Source: Neoconidiobolus thromboides FSU 785
Taxonomy: Eukaryota; Entomophthoromycota; Entomophthoromycetes; Entomophthorales; Neoconidiobolaceae
Length of the DNA: 64,000 nt
Assembly: GCA_025603075.1 (NCBI GenBank)
Contig: MU626273.1
Location: forward strand, 41,520-105,519
Direction: 5' to 3'
A program made the translations under genes and the position numbers. The notes beneath the pieces are model-generated. The model was not told the DNA's origin and did no database searches. It saw only the letters and a list, made by a program, of their open reading frames with translations. Position 1 is the first letter of the stretch, and each line of letters opens with the position of its first letter. Below are positions 23,505-35,423 of this stretch, piece after piece.

Positions 23505-23815
23505 GTGAGGGAAGATGATAATCTATATGTTATGTAGGAGAGCTGAACTTTTATACTTTATTAAAATAAGTTAATATTTAATTGTGAATTTGCTATTTTT
23601 ATGTTGTTTAGTCATTCATCAAATTAATTTTTTATTTGTTTTTATATATTTGTAATATTAGAATTATTCCTAATATTTTGACTTAAAAATTTTGAACAAT
23701 ATCTATAAACGCAAAAATAGAATGCAAAATGAGGAATTTTATTCATAGATTTTAACTATTTTAAATTCAAAAAAAATCAAATCTTTAATTTATTTTTATA
23801 GAAACCAACAATATC
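23505..23815. other. Intergenic, nothing seen
   Basis: 311 bp of A/T-rich DNA between tyrosinase 3 and the methyltransferase gene. Confidence 0.5.
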
Positions 23816-24784
23816 ATGACACTAATAGAAGATTTCAAAAAAATATCTAAAGGAATATTAATTTATTCTAAAGTACTTGATATTGATGAAGAAATTATGA
23901 ATTTATATACCAAAAATTTCGAAGAAAAAGAGTTTGATTTATATCCCAAATTTAATCAAAGAGATAACTTGCATTATATAGAAATTGAAAGTAAGTAATA
24001 AATAAATAAATTAATATACAATATTGAATAAATTAATAATTTTGTTTCTTTATCTTTAGGTTTTAGTATCAATAAACTAAATACTTTAAAATCTAAATTA
24101 AAGAAAACTGACTTTACTAATATCATTGAATTACAAATCTCTCAAAACAATAATTTATTAAATCAAACAGGGATAACTGGAAGTGTAATATGGAAATCAA
24201 GTTTTTTATTATCAAAATATTTATTGAGTATCTATACTTTATTCGAAGGTAAAAATGTATTAGAATTAGGTACTGGTACTGGAATAGTTGGTATTACTTT
24301 GTCTAAATTGTTAGTAAAAAAGAAAGTCAATTTCGAATTGATATTAACAGATCAAGAGATATTATTATCTCAAATACAAAAAAATATGGCACTAAATGGG
24401 TTAGACAAAGTATCCAATGTTCATTGTAAAGAGTTTAGTTGGGATACCATAACCGAAAATAAAATTACCACATTAAATAATTTTAATCAATATCACTGGA
24501 TCCAACAATATTCTACTGGGTTTGATATTATCTTATTATCCGATTTGATTTATAATGAAAATGTTAATTTATTATTAGTTAATACCATCAAATTGTTATT
24601 AACTATTAATTCACAGGCTGTATTATTAATAGCTCAAGAATTAAGAGCTGCTTATGTTATTGAGGAATTTATTAGTTTATTATTTGAGAATAATATTTGT
24701 TTAGAAAGAGCTATATTTAATGACAATACTAACTTGCCTAATAATATTGTTATCTATTTGGGGTATTTGAATAAGAAGGAATAA
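23816..24784 (+). CDS. METTL21/FAM86-type lysine methyltransferase (seven-beta-strand)
   Basis: An S-adenosylmethionine-dependent protein methyltransferase of the MTF16 superfamily (PF10294-like). Exons are 23816-23990 and 24060-24784, giving 299 aa. TGSVIWKSSFLLSKYLL is the typical family block before SAM motif I. NVLELGTGTGIVGITLSKLL is motif I, LILTDQE is motif II, and DIILLSDLIYNENVN carries the post-II (D/N)xxY-type motif. The family modifies lysines in elongation factors or chaperones; the substrate here cannot be read from sequence. It converges on the BAG gene, with 64 bp between stop codons. Confidence 0.88.
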
Positions 24785-24848
24785 AAAATAAAATAAAATA
24801 AAATAAAATAAAATAAGTGCTTTACCCCATTGATACTATTTTACTTTT

Positions 24849-25592
24849 TTATTTTATTAATTTTGAATAAAGTAACTCCAATTTATTTAAAACTTGTTGG
24901 ATTTCATTGACTGCTGATTTTCTATTATTACGCACCTGTTCATTTAATTCATTAGTTGTTTCGTCAATGGCTGATATATTATCTAAAGTGAATAAACCTT
25001 TAATTAAAGATTCATTTAAATATAAATAACTTTTTTCGATTTCTTTTTTTTCTTCTAAAGTTAATGCAACATTTTGTTTTTTATCACAAAATTCAATAAA
25101 TGAGTTAACTTCTTTTTCTACTAAGTTTAAAGTGTTGTTTACTGAGGACCTTATCTGTTCATATTGTCGGGTTTCAAAAGTATTGGATTTTTCTTCAGAT
25201 TGAATTTGTTTCCCCTAAAAGAGATTAAAATTAATTTGGTGATAAATTTCTTAATGAGATAAGAAAATGAACTTACTACAGATACTAATAAAACAATTTT
25301 AGAACGAAAATTAATACCATAAGAAGCTAAAGAAGCTAGATCATCTTTCATCTTTGCTAATCAAAAATTAAAAATAAATTAATAACTGACTCTTAACTAT
25401 TATTATATCATTAAAAAATAAATAAAATTTACCACCAGCATAGATCAAAGTAATGTTCTCCTTCAAAATATTAAAATAATTACTACATTCTTCTTTCAAT
25501 TGACTTAAACTTATTTTATTTAATTCCCTTTCTGAAGTTAACTCTTGGTATAATACAACCTTGTTTTTACCATAAATAATTGTTATTCCCAT
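24849..25592 (-). CDS. Ubiquitin-like plus BAG-domain co-chaperone
   Basis: Exons on the minus strand are 25592-25433, 25356-25277 and 25214-24849, giving 201 aa. Residues 1-80 form a ubiquitin-like domain (ITIIYGKNKV..., then IYAGAKMKDDLASLASYGIN and KIVLLV, matching the ubiquitin-fold YaGk.mkDd.tL..ygI pattern). Residues about 95-200 are a helical BAG-type domain (VEKEVNSFIEF, EEKKEIEKSYLYLNESLIK, LDNISAID, RKSAVNEIQQVLNKL). BAG proteins act as nucleotide-exchange factors for Hsp70 in the cytosol, and a fused ubiquitin-like part suggests coupling to the proteasome, as in fission-yeast Bag101/102. The splice sites are canonical and the phases agree. Confidence 0.87.
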
Positions 25593-26921
25593 TGTAGTAT
25601 TGTTTATTTAAGCTATTTGGATAATTAATTTATTATAAAACCTTTTACTTTTTTCTTTTGAGAATTTATTGTTGTCATAGCGGCTTATTGCAAAACTTGA
25701 TAAATTTTGCTTCAATTGCACAAATTTAGTTCAAGAAGTTAACTGCGGACTTTTATTCTAAAAATTAAAAATAGAATACCAAGTGCATAGTAATAATATT
25801 GAGTAACAGGTTAATTAATATAGATGGGGATGTATTTTTGTGTTTAAGAATTTTACTAACAAATTTTCCACTTAAATAGCGCTTAAAAAATGGAAAAAAT
25901 AATGAAGTCAAAAAAAACACCCCCAGATATTGACTTTTTTCATGAATATTGAATACTGATGGATATAAGTTAGCAAATAACTTATGCTATTTAATAATAA
26001 AATAAATATATATTGATATTGGAGAAATCTAAGATGATTCATAATATGGGGGAGTCTAATCAGGTTTGTTACGAAAGAAGAATGAAATATAAGTCTATTA
26101 TAAGAAGATATAGAAATATGGGAAGAAGCTAAGTTATAGCTCTAAAAACGCAATAAAAGTCTATTTTGCATAATTTTAGGTAAGAAATAAACAAGAAGAT
26201 GAAAAATTAGATGAGTTTTTTGGTACATGATATAAGTAAACATAAATAAAATGATTTTATTTATTAAACATTAAAAGTTATATGTTAGGTTCTATTATTT
26301 TGAAACTCTTATATTATATATAATCGATTATGTTCTCTTGTCCGGTAAAATATTAAGAATTTTACTTTGGATCCCTATTAAAGTAGATAAACTAACTGTT
26401 GGTTTAAAATTACTTTATAATTAATATAATACAAAAGTATTCCCAATTATAATAATAAGGTTTAATATCGAGATAAAACGACTAAACAATTTTACTAAAT
26501 CCAACATTTTTTTTTTATAGTAAATTGCTATTAATAAACTGTCTAAAAAAATTAAAGTTGTAAGCAATAAATTTCCGTTATGATTGATAATCAAAAACTA
26601 AAAGTTAATTTTAAGTAAAAAAAATGGAGTAAATGAGATTGATATTTTATTAATGTTAAAACATTGAATAAATTTATTTAACAGTATCATACTCAATAGT
26701 TAATAAAATCAAACTAACAATATTATACTATAAAAAATGTCCCCTAAAACCGAATGATATAAAAGCTCAAGAAAATCAATATCGATTTTTTAATTTAATA
26801 ATATTAATAGAATAGTTTTACTATATACTTTACCATCAAAATTCCTTTTTTTTACCTTAAGAAAGCTCCATTTTACCTATTTATCCACACATTTTATAAA
26901 TAATATTTCATCTTTATCACA
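25593..26921. other. Spacer with one family A element
   Basis: 1.3 kb upstream of both the BAG gene and the ferritin-like gene. Besides the element at 25826-25924 no feature is seen. Confidence 0.5.
25826..25924 (+). mobile_element. Family A element, copy 3
   Basis: Forward orientation. Flanking direct repeat AGAT (25822-25825 and 25925-25928) is the clearest non-palindromic target duplication in the set. Confidence 0.88.
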
Positions 26922-28661
26922 ATGAAATTATTTTCAACAAACTTAATTTTACTTACATGTACATTATTACTACCCATTGTCACTGGAATTGCCCCAAATC
27001 AATCGGATGCTAAACCAAATGAAGCTCAAGGTATCTTATCAGCTGATGTATTAGAAAAAGCAATGATCTCCACTTTTAGTAAAAATGAAGATAATACCAA
27101 AGCTAATTTATCTGCTGAAGATGTTGAAGCTATGAATTTAGCACTTACCATGGAATATTTAAAATTTAGTTTCTTACAAGAATATCTATCTTCAGGTTCT
27201 TTTATTAATAATCGTCATAATGGACATTCTCATGATCATCATGGTCATGCTGATAAAAAGTCAAATGAAATTTATGTTGCTGATGAAGCTAGAAATCCTA
27301 CCGAAAAATTAACCAAGAGATCAAAGGTTGGTAAGCCAAGTAAATTAGATCAAAGTGAGATTCAAAATTCTTCTAATATAAAGAATTTAAAGAATTTGAA
27401 TATTGCTAGCGATACTAATACTGAAAGCGTCAGCAGCAGTAGTAATGCTGAAAGTATGAGTACTAACAGCAGTAACGAAAGCATGAAGGTTGATAGTAAT
27501 GCTGAAATCATGAATAGCAAGATTAAGAGTAGTGAAAGTGTGAATTGTGGCGCTGATAGCATTGACTGTACTAATAGTAGTAGTGAAAAGGAAAATAGAT
27601 TAATTAATAATGAGACTGTTACTGATAGTAATGAGAGTTTAATTCCAAAGGGTAGTGAAATGAATGAAAACAGTAGTACCAATGAAGGTGAATCTAGAGT
27701 AGAATTAGACAATAAAATGCTAAATACCAGGGATGGATTAAGAAGGATAAGAGAGCATACCAATAATTACATCAATGTCCTTACTAAAGCTATTCGATTA
27801 CTTGGTGGAAATCCATTACAAAAATGTAATTACAATTTTGGATCAGCTACTAGCTCTTTATCACCAGCAGATAACATGTTGATGTTATCTCGAGCTTTTG
27901 AAGCCATGACGATTCAAGTCTACAACGGTTTTCAAGGAATCATGTCAAATGGTAAACTCCGAGAAATATTATCCTCAATGACTTCAGTACAAGCCTCTCA
28001 TTTAGCATTTTTAAATATGCATGCTAGACAAGAATTATTCAGTGAAAGTTTTGATACTATAATGAGTGCACGTCAAGGTTTATCCTACTTTAAAAAATAC
28101 ATTTCTTCTTGTCCATTTGCCGTACAAGGTGGTACTTTCCGTACTTTAAATTTAAGACCTGAGTCTGGCCCTATTGGTTCTAAACTTATGGTTGGTGTCA
28201 TGAATATCCGTAATGATTTAGGTGTTGAACAAGAAGCTGATACTAAATCGGATATCAAATCGGATGCTTCTGCTTCCATTGATAATACCATCCCAACCCC
28301 TATCCTAGCAGATAACAATAATAGTACTAAGATGAACTTTAATTCTACTACTCAAGATACAAGAAGCGCTACTGCTAATGAATATTGTTTATTTATTAGT
28401 GGTACTCAACAGATCTTTTCCGATTATAATCGTGGTTGTATTGTACCTAATAATCTACCAGGTGGTATTGCTTTTGTTCATTTGGTACGTGATCGTGTAC
28501 GTATTACTCCAACTAAAATTGATCATGTTTTGGCTGGTCCTGCTGCTTTCGATGTTATTCCTCAATCTGGTATTTTTAATCCTAGTTTCCCCATTACCAA
28601 TGATGAACTTATTAATAACCCAGAGGATTTAACTCGTGGTAAAACTACACAAAAGGATTAA
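26922..28661 (+). CDS. Secreted ferritin-like (Rds1-like) protein with a second C-terminal domain
   Basis: Single exon of 579 aa with a signal peptide at 1-22. Helix A of a ferritin-like fold (EDVEAMNLALTMEYLKFSFLQEYL, 66-89) is separated from the rest by about 180 residues of low-complexity sequence. That stretch includes a His-rich patch (99-109) and a Ser/Asn/Glu-rich part (165-265). The fold resumes with LRRIREHTNNYINVLTKAIRLLGG (273-296), the helix containing LSRAFEAMTIQVYNGFQ and the helix TSVQASHLAFLNM (354-366). These match the Ferritin_2/Rds1 pattern, but the usual metal-binding Glu before the helix-D His is Gln357, so iron binding may be lost. Residues 408-547 are a domain with Cys489 and Cys506 shared with the protein at 19347-20432. 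The gene is probably a secreted surface or stress protein; no enzymatic role can be claimed. Confidence 0.78.
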   Translation: MKLFSTNLILLTCTLLLPIVTGIAPNQSDAKPNEAQGILSADVLEKAMISTFSKNEDNTKANLSAEDVEAMNLALTMEYLKFSFLQEYLSSGSFINNRHNGHSHDHHGHADKKSNEIYVADEARNPTEKLTKRSKVGKPSKLDQSEIQNSSNIKNLKNLNIASDTNTESVSSSSNAESMSTNSSNESMKVDSNAEIMNSKIKSSESVNCGADSIDCTNSSSEKENRLINNETVTDSNESLIPKGSEMNENSSTNEGESRVELDNKMLNTRDGLRRIREHTNNYINVLTKAIRLLGGNPLQKCNYNFGSATSSLSPADNMLMLSRAFEAMTIQVYNGFQGIMSNGKLREILSSMTSVQASHLAFLNMHARQELFSESFDTIMSARQGLSYFKKYISSCPFAVQGGTFRTLNLRPESGPIGSKLMVGVMNIRNDLGVEQEADTKSDIKSDASASIDNTIPTPILADNNNSTKMNFNSTTQDTRSATANEYCLFISGTQQIFSDYNRGCIVPNNLPGGIAFVHLVRDRVRITPTKIDHVLAGPAAFDVIPQSGIFNPSFPITNDELINNPEDLTRGKTTQKD

Positions 28662-28867
28662 GCGGAATATTTTGGAATTACTGGCCATTTTTATTATTTA
28701 TGTATTAAATTTTATATACCATTTTATGTTATCATTTTAAATTTTAAATTAGTTTCTTGCTTGATATTATATTTTCATTATTTGAATCTAGTGTAATTGA
28801 TAAAATTAGTATAATTCAAATTAAAGTAATTTCCAGTCAAATTAATCTGGAATCATTCTGAGTATAT

Positions 28868-28959
28868 GGGGATGTATTTTTATTTTTTTACTAACAAGTT
28901 TTTCGCTCAAATAGTGCTTAAAAAATGGAAAAAGTGATGAAGTAAAAAAAAATACCCCC
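28868..28959 (+). mobile_element. Family A element, copy 4
   Basis: Forward orientation, 92 bp with a small deletion in the left third. ATAT flanks both ends. Confidence 0.85.
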
Positions 28960-28997
28960 ATATAGTTAAATTAAAATAATAATAGTTTCTAACATTT

Positions 28998-29093
28998 GGT
29001 GATGTTTTTTATTTCATTACTTTTCCATTTTTTAAGCGCTATTTAAGTGGAAAGATTATTTAGTAAAATTCTTGAACAAAAAAATACATCCCC
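28998..29093 (-). mobile_element. Family A element, copy 5
   Basis: Reverse orientation, 38 bp after copy 4. Direct repeat ATTT flanks both sides (28994-28997 and 29094-29097). Confidence 0.85.
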
Positions 29094-29356
29094 ATTTTGT
29101 AAGCAAGAATCAAGCCTTATATATTAATTTTTATATTTGACTTTGTTTTCCTTGTAGCTTTAGCTGTTTACAAACTTTTTGTACCTTTATATTTTATCCT
29201 CTAATAGAAAAAATTCAACTAAAAGATTGATAATAATAAAAACATTAATAAACATAATAAAAAGATAAAATTTTAAACAAAAATCAACTATTAAGTTAAT
29301 CAGGAGTAAAATTAAACAAACTAATAAAAAATCTAGCTATTTTTTATTAGTATATA

Positions 29357-29438
29357 GGGCTGTATTTTTTATTTAAGGGTTTTATTAGCAATTTTTCTGC
29401 TTAAATAATCATTAAAAAAATACAATAATGATCAAAAC
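29357..29438 (+). mobile_element. Family A element, copy 6 (degenerate)
   Basis: The left end GGGCTGTATTTTT and the core are recognisable, but the centre is mutated and the right end is lost next to copy 7. Confidence 0.5.
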
Positions 29439-29442
29439 AAAT

Positions 29443-29539
29443 GGGAATGTTTTTTTTGACTTCATTATTTTTTCCGTTTTTAAGCGCTATTTACGTGGAA
29501 AATCATTAGTAAAATTCTTAAACACAAAAATACATCCCC
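29443..29539 (-). mobile_element. Family A element, copy 7
   Basis: Reverse orientation with AAAT direct repeats (29439-29442 and 29540-29543). Confidence 0.85.
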
Positions 29540-30058
29540 AAATATTCAATTTTTTTTAAAACTATAGAATAGAGAGTGTTTTTTGGTTTTATCACTTTTT
29601 CCATTTTTTATAAACCATAATGAAATTCGTGAAAATCTTATTAATATTTAGAATAAGTTTTAACCTACTGGCACATTCACTCTAAAGAGATAATTTTATA
29701 AATATTAGATAAGTAAAATCCTATGTTCTGATTTATAGTGCCACTTAGTTTATACCTTTAAACTGAGTTACAAAGTAATATGATAAAATCGATATAAAAT
29801 TAAAATCAATTATTAACTAATTAAAAAAATAATTGAAATTCATAGTTAAAATAAAATTATGCTTTATAATCTTATAAAGTCAACAATAAAAATAATAAAT
29901 CATTAAAGTATACAAAAATTAAAATTTTTATTTAACTTTTGTCAAATTTATCAATAATTTGTTAGAATTAACACAACACATAGGTAATTATTAAACTAAA
30001 GTCACCAACTTTGTAGCCAAAACTTAAATTTTATTCTATACTTATAACCTACAGCTAT

Positions 30059-31198
30059 TCAATCTTTAATCAGACTTACAACTCCTTTAGCACTATTCTT
30101 ACGAGTATCTTAAAAAATAAAACTTGTATTCATTAAGTTATAAAATAAACTACCTGCACTGACCAAAAACTGTCTTCCAAAATCTGACACCATTTTTTTA
30201 GCTATATTACGATTGAGTCCAATAAGTTCACCACTGTAGAATAGAATTAATACAAATAATATACATAAAAATAAACTTACAGATTTGTGACATCGAAAGG
30301 TGCACGTAGTTCAATTGGACTTTCACACCCTGAGGTAAAGATAAGATTTTTTGCTTTTAAAGCACGAGCTAGTAAACTAGCATTAGAAAATAAAAATTTT
30401 CTAGAGTCAATATCTAATCATATAAATTACATTATCATACTATTAATAAACAACCCAACTATTTACCTCTTATAGCATTCCCATACTTTACTTCAAAAAA
30501 TATGTCTCTTTCAAGCCCAGGTTGTACGGTGGAATATTTGATAAAATAGGGTAATCGACAGTTAAGAGTTATACTAACTAAATCAATATCAAGGTTTTTC
30601 AATACCATATTCAATACTCTCTCATCTCCTTCAACTTGGGCAGCTATAATATCATACTGGTTGATAGCATTAGGTGTGTTATTAATTCCTTTTGCGTCAT
30701 TGGCTTGTTCAATGATCATCGTAAGTCTGGTATATATATGCAATCCAAATAGTATTGTTTGCTCATTTTTTCTAGTTTCTATTGGCTTCTGATCATCGCT
30801 TTTGATCTTTTTTGTTGGTCGTTCTTTTTCTTCTTCTACAAAGTCAAGCTCTGTAACTTTATCAGATTTCGTTTGTTGGGCTAAAATCAAGTTAAATTGA
30901 TGTTGATGTTAAACTGTATTTTTAATTACCTTTTATTTTTTTTAATAAGCCTAATATTGGATTTACCTTTGGAATTACAAGTTAATATATTTTAACTAAA
31001 TTACATTATAAATTACATGATTTTGAGTTAGTTTATCTTTAACAGTATGTTCAATGGCAACTGCATTGTATCCTACTATTTATAACAATTAACTTATTTT
31101 CGTTATTTTTAAAAAGTATTACAGTATTGAGCTCTTTTTAATAGCTGAGTAATTTTATCAATATCTTCATTAAATGGAATACAAAAATCATAAAACAT
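30059..31198 (-). CDS. RPP1: RNase P/MRP protein subunit Rpp1 (p30)
   Basis: This is the TIM-barrel protein subunit of nuclear RNase P and MRP, acting in tRNA 5' processing and rRNA maturation. Seven exons on the minus strand (31198-31123, 31075-31017, 30966-30930, 30880-30467, 30413-30281, 30233-30154, 30108-30059) give exactly 282 aa with all phases consistent. The start is MFYDFCIPFNED and YLGYNAVAIEHTV follows. The diagnostic blocks are ILFGLHIYTRLTMII, YDIIAAQ, LDIDLVSITLNCRLPYFIK, ERDIFFEVKYGNAIRD, LARALKAKNLIFTSGCESPIELRAPFDVTNLG and GLNRNIAKKMVSDFGRQFL. Exon 3 (VNPILGLLKKIK) is the least certain. The gene is intron-dense compared with neighbours. Confidence 0.92.
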
Positions 31199-31614
31199 TT
31201 TAATTAAAAAGATCGAATTTGTTCAACTTTTATTGGCTTTAGATTTAAGATTATTTATTCTCAACAATAATATTTATATATGTGCACTTTATAAATTTTA
31301 TTTATATTATCAAGCTAATAGGGGTTTAATCTGTATTTAGTTACAATTATCTCACTATATTAAACAAAGTGCAAAATGTTAGATATGATAAAGTAGAACT
31401 TCACTATACAAACTTCATTGTTTTTATTATGAATAGTATATATTATCAACACATTTCACTTAAATACCAGTACACAAGTCTAAGCTTGAAGTTATAATAT
31501 TAAATTTTACAACTAAACTATAACATTAAATGAAATAAATCGAAACTCATTTAAAAATAACATTTAAGACAACTTCTACCTAAATAAAATCTTTTACTTT
31601 TAAAACAAAGCGCC
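31199..31614. other. Intergenic, nothing seen
   Basis: 416 bp between RPP1 (its upstream side) and the 3' end of SDH4; A/T-rich, no feature identified. Confidence 0.5.
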
Positions 31615-32222
31615 CTATTCTTCAATCTTTTTCTTGCCAACCCAAAGCTTCTTAAAATATTCAGTCAATCCAACATCTTCTGTGTTGATTAAATAACATC
31701 CATATATAACTCCGGCAGTTAAAAGATATTGAATTCCAGTAACAACTTTATTGAGCACCGGTGTACGACGGGTAGGTAAATAATCAGTGACTACAGTAGA
31801 AAAGCCGATATGAGTATGAATAGGTACAACGAAACCCAATAAAAAGTCGTTGATAGGGTGGCCACCATAGATGGCACTGACACCTAACATGGGTACTAAA
31901 GCGAATGACAAACTACGCTCGATCATCCAATGCCATGAACCTTCCCAACGATTTACTAAAAGTTTTTAAGTATTTGTTATAATGTAAAATATTAGTTATA
32001 ACTTACCTTCATGAAGTGGAACTTCGTCAGCTAAAAACAGAATTTGTTTAGTTAAATTTAATTAATTTTGTATAAAGAATTACTACTCTTTGTTGAAGTG
32101 TAACGGCTTCCTTGATAGATTTGAACCTTGTTTGATGGCTTACATGCCATGGCCTTTAACAAAATACCATTATTTTTATAAGCTGCTTTTAAGATGCTCT
32201 GTTGTAATAATTTGGAGGCCAT
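31615..32222 (-). CDS. SDH4: Succinate dehydrogenase membrane-anchor subunit (CybS)
   Basis: This subunit anchors complex II in the mitochondrial inner membrane and helps bind ubiquinone and haem. Exons are 32222-32084, 32030-32007 (only 24 bp) and 31955-31615, giving 167 aa. The N-terminus (MASKLLQQSILKAAYKNN...) is basic and hydroxylated, as expected for a mitochondrial presequence. The core has GSWHWMIERSLSFALVPML, GGHPINDFLLGFVVPIHTHIGF and TDYLPTRR, where HTHIGF...DY is the family signature with the haem-region His and the quinone-site Asp-Tyr. A third hydrophobic helix (TGIQYLLTAGVIYGCYLI) follows. Tim18 is a paralogue in some yeasts, but SDH4 is the simpler reading. Confidence 0.9.
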
Positions 32223-33160
32223 TTTAAATTAAGAATATTTGATCAAGATTATCTTAATCAATGCATCTATAAGCCGATTCCTTCATTTTATTCGCTAAAT
32301 CTCTACTCCAAACAACAGTAATTTTCGTTTCGGTTGATTGGATAAACAAATAACAAATCGTGAAGCTGAAAAAAAGTACATTCTTTTGGTTATAGATAAA
32401 ATTTTAATCATCTTAAGCTAAGTCGGTTTAATTTACGGTTTCACCTTATTAAATGAATTTATACAATAATCTTTAAAACCATGTGAAAAAGGGTATGACA
32501 GTCTTAGAAAATTAAATGAAAGATAATTTTGAGCTTTTATCCTAACAAATTAACTCGACTTTCCTATTATATGAAAACTATACAAACTATAAATTGACTT
32601 TTTTGAATTATGTTTACTATTCTTGTAGATGATTTAATAATGTATTAAGAAATAAATTAATAGAGTTGAATTGGAGTTATTACATTGGTGATGTAAATTA
32701 TGAAATAGCTATTAAAATCAAAAATATAATATTTATTCTTATATAACAGAAAGTCCTTAGATATTAAAAGGTATATTATAGTAGCTTGAAATATAGATCA
32801 TTAAGTTACAAAACTTCAACTTTCATTAATAATATCTATCGACAGTGGTGATCTATGTACACAAGTATCAAATATGTCATATACAAAGACCCTTGTCGGA
32901 AAATAATAATACAGTATTAAATAAAATTAGCATAAATTGGGATTATATTGCGCAAATTTTCTCAAATAGAAGTAATATTAATAAATTGAACAAAATATCA
33001 AGAAAATAAGATTGAATCAAATCAATAGTGCTAAATTTTAATTGGTTTAACCTTAAGTGGGGCAAATTCAAAGGAGAAAATTAAGAATCTTAAGTTGTGG
33101 CTAAACAGGTTAATAATTTTTATTCATAAAAAGACATAAAAAGCTCAATTAAATTCTATA
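32223..33160. promoter_or_regulatory. Divergent spacer between SDH4 and the AVT-type transporter
   Basis: 938 bp holding both promoters; no other feature is recognised. Confidence 0.5.
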
Positions 33161-35243
33161 ATGTCAGATACCAATAAATTACCTAATGCCGTTCCCGCAA
33201 ACCGAAGGGACACAACATCACCAGATGATGAGAGAAACTTAGGCTTGTCACCACATTTAGAAGGTTTATCTTCCTCATTTAACAACAGGTCAATCATTTC
33301 CAATCGTTCAGAAAGGCCCTCAAGCATTTCTCAACAAAGTGAAATCGCAGCTGACGATCCTACTTTACCAGACCATTTGCCAGAGGAACAAGCTGCTAAG
33401 GCAATCAAAAACTACCTAGTATCTACTGAAGAAGTCGCCTCAATCCATAGTTTACAAGATAACGAGCCTGAGAGCGAAATTTACTCTGCTTCTCACACGT
33501 TACAGGGAGGTTCAATCACGCGCGATATTTACAAATTTACTGAAAAGCAAGAAACAAGCACGCGTATGCGTCGCGCACTTTCTTTCCATGATATCTTTAG
33601 CCCAACCAACGAAGATGAAGAAAATGAAGACTTTCAGGTAGGTGATATCTTAAAACCCGGTGGTTTCAGAAGACATTTTGTGCTAAAGAAAGCTATCGAT
33701 GAGGGTAGAGATCCTCCTAATTTTCTTACCAGGTCATTTATCGATTTCTTGGCTCTTTATGGTCACTTTGCTGGTGAAGATTATCCGAGTGACGAGGACG
33801 ACGATTCTGAGGAGGATGGTTTTATTAGCGCTGAGTCCGGATTAGCTTATTGTGGAGATACAGAGCAACTCAATACTTCCCGTCAAGCTTTGCCTGTGAA
33901 CGAAAACACCCCACTCAATCCAAATGGTAAGATAAAAGTTTCAACCGTTGGTACAGCTTCTTCACAAAAATGTTTCTTTTTATTAATGAAATCATTTGTT
34001 GGTACTGGTGTACTCTTTTTGCCACGTTCATTTTACAATGGTGGAATGATGTTTTCAACAATTACGCTGCTTGTGGTTGCATATCTTGCATTGTATTGCA
34101 TGTTGTTGTTGGTCGAGTGCCATCATTTAATTGGCGGGTCATTTGGTGATATCGGAAAAAAATTATATGGAAGATACGCTAGGTACGCTGTCATGGTTTC
34201 TATTATTTTATCACAGGTAAGTGATTTTTTCATTTAATTAGTATTTTAATTAATTTTTTAATTAGCTTGGCTTTTGCTGTGCATACACTATCTTTGTAGC
34301 AAAAAATTTAAAACAATTAATTACAACAGTATCTAATTGTGAGATTGATTTACCAGAGTCAGCTTATATCTTTGGGCAACTGATTGTATATATCCCAATG
34401 GCTATGGTACGTAAAATCAAATATTTCTCAATGGCTGCACTTATTGCAGATGTTTTTATATTAGCTGGTCTTGGCTACATTTATTACTTTGATATCAATA
34501 AGATTTTGACTGAAGGAATAGCCCCAATTCAAAATTTCAACTCTGATAGCTTTGCACTCATGATCGGTACTGCTATTTTTACCTTCGAAGGTATTGGTTT
34601 GGTACTCCCGATTGCGGAATCCAGTAAAGAACCTCGTAAGTTCCCGATGGTCTTAAGTTGGACTGTAGCTATCTCTGCATTTATATTTACCTCTGTAGCT
34701 ATGTTATGCTACGCCACCTTTGGTGATAAAGTTGATGCAGTTGTTTTATTAAACTTGCCCAGAGAAAATCGCATGGTGCAAGGTGTTCAATTATTATACT
34801 CTTTAGCCATTACCTTCTCAGTACCTTTACAGTTATTCCCAGCACTACGTATTCTAGAATCTGGTTTATTCTCTCGCTCTTCGGGTAAAACCACACCTTT
34901 AGTAAAATGGCAAAAAAATCTTTTCCGTACAGGTTTAGCTATTTTCTTTGCTGTGGTAGCTTTCTTAGGATCCGCTTCTTTGGACAACTTTGTATCTCTT
35001 ATTGGTGCTTTTGCCTGCGTACCTCTTTGTTTTATTTATCCCGCTTTTTTCCACTATCAAGCTATCTCTCAGGCAGATCCTGCTCGCATTGCTGCATCAC
35101 CAGTGCCCATCTCTGCTGGTCCGTTTCAAAAAATTAAAGATTTGATGTTGGCTGCGTTTGGTATTATCATGATGTTTTATGTCACTTATATTACGATCAC
35201 TACTTGGTCTAGCCCTGAAACACCAGTCAATTTATGTGCCTAA
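33161..35243 (+). CDS. Vacuolar amino-acid transporter, AVT3/AVT4 family
   Basis: A proton-coupled amino-acid transporter (PF01490) expected in the vacuolar membrane, exporting amino acids to the cytosol. Exons are 33161-34216 and 34266-35243, giving 677 aa. A long hydrophilic, acidic N-terminus (about 1-265, rich in Ser, Asp and Glu, with a DEDDDSEED stretch) is typical of fungal AVT3/4. The membrane domain begins with KCFFLLMKSFVGTGVLFLPRSF and contains IGTAIFTFEGIGLVLPIAESSKEPRKFP, the family signature. About ten to eleven hydrophobic helices follow to the C-terminus. The single intron (49 bp) splits helix-loop sequence ILSQ/LGFCCAYTIF, and both sides fit the family. Confidence 0.93.
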
Positions 35244-35423
35244 GAGTATTAAGTATTTTTTGCGTTTTATAATAAAATAATTTCTTGTATTAAAGTTTAA
35301 AATTATCATATGGAGCTGTATAATTTGTATGATATTATTATAAAATTTGGCTCATTTATTAATACTTAAATGCAGTTTAACTCATAGCTGGTTAGTCCGT
35401 TATTTAATTTAATTCTAGCAATT

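Larger units (their letters stand above)
28662..30058. other. Spacer with a cluster of family A elements
   Basis: 1.4 kb convergent spacer between the ferritin-like gene and RPP1. Four family A copies lie within 680 bp, and a further partial fragment is visible at about 29570-29620. No gene is seen. Confidence 0.65.

Noticed and set aside
27362-27763. Minus-strand Leu/Ser-rich 133-aa ORF
   Set aside because: It is a shadow of the Ser/Asn-rich insertion of the ferritin-like gene on the plus strand.
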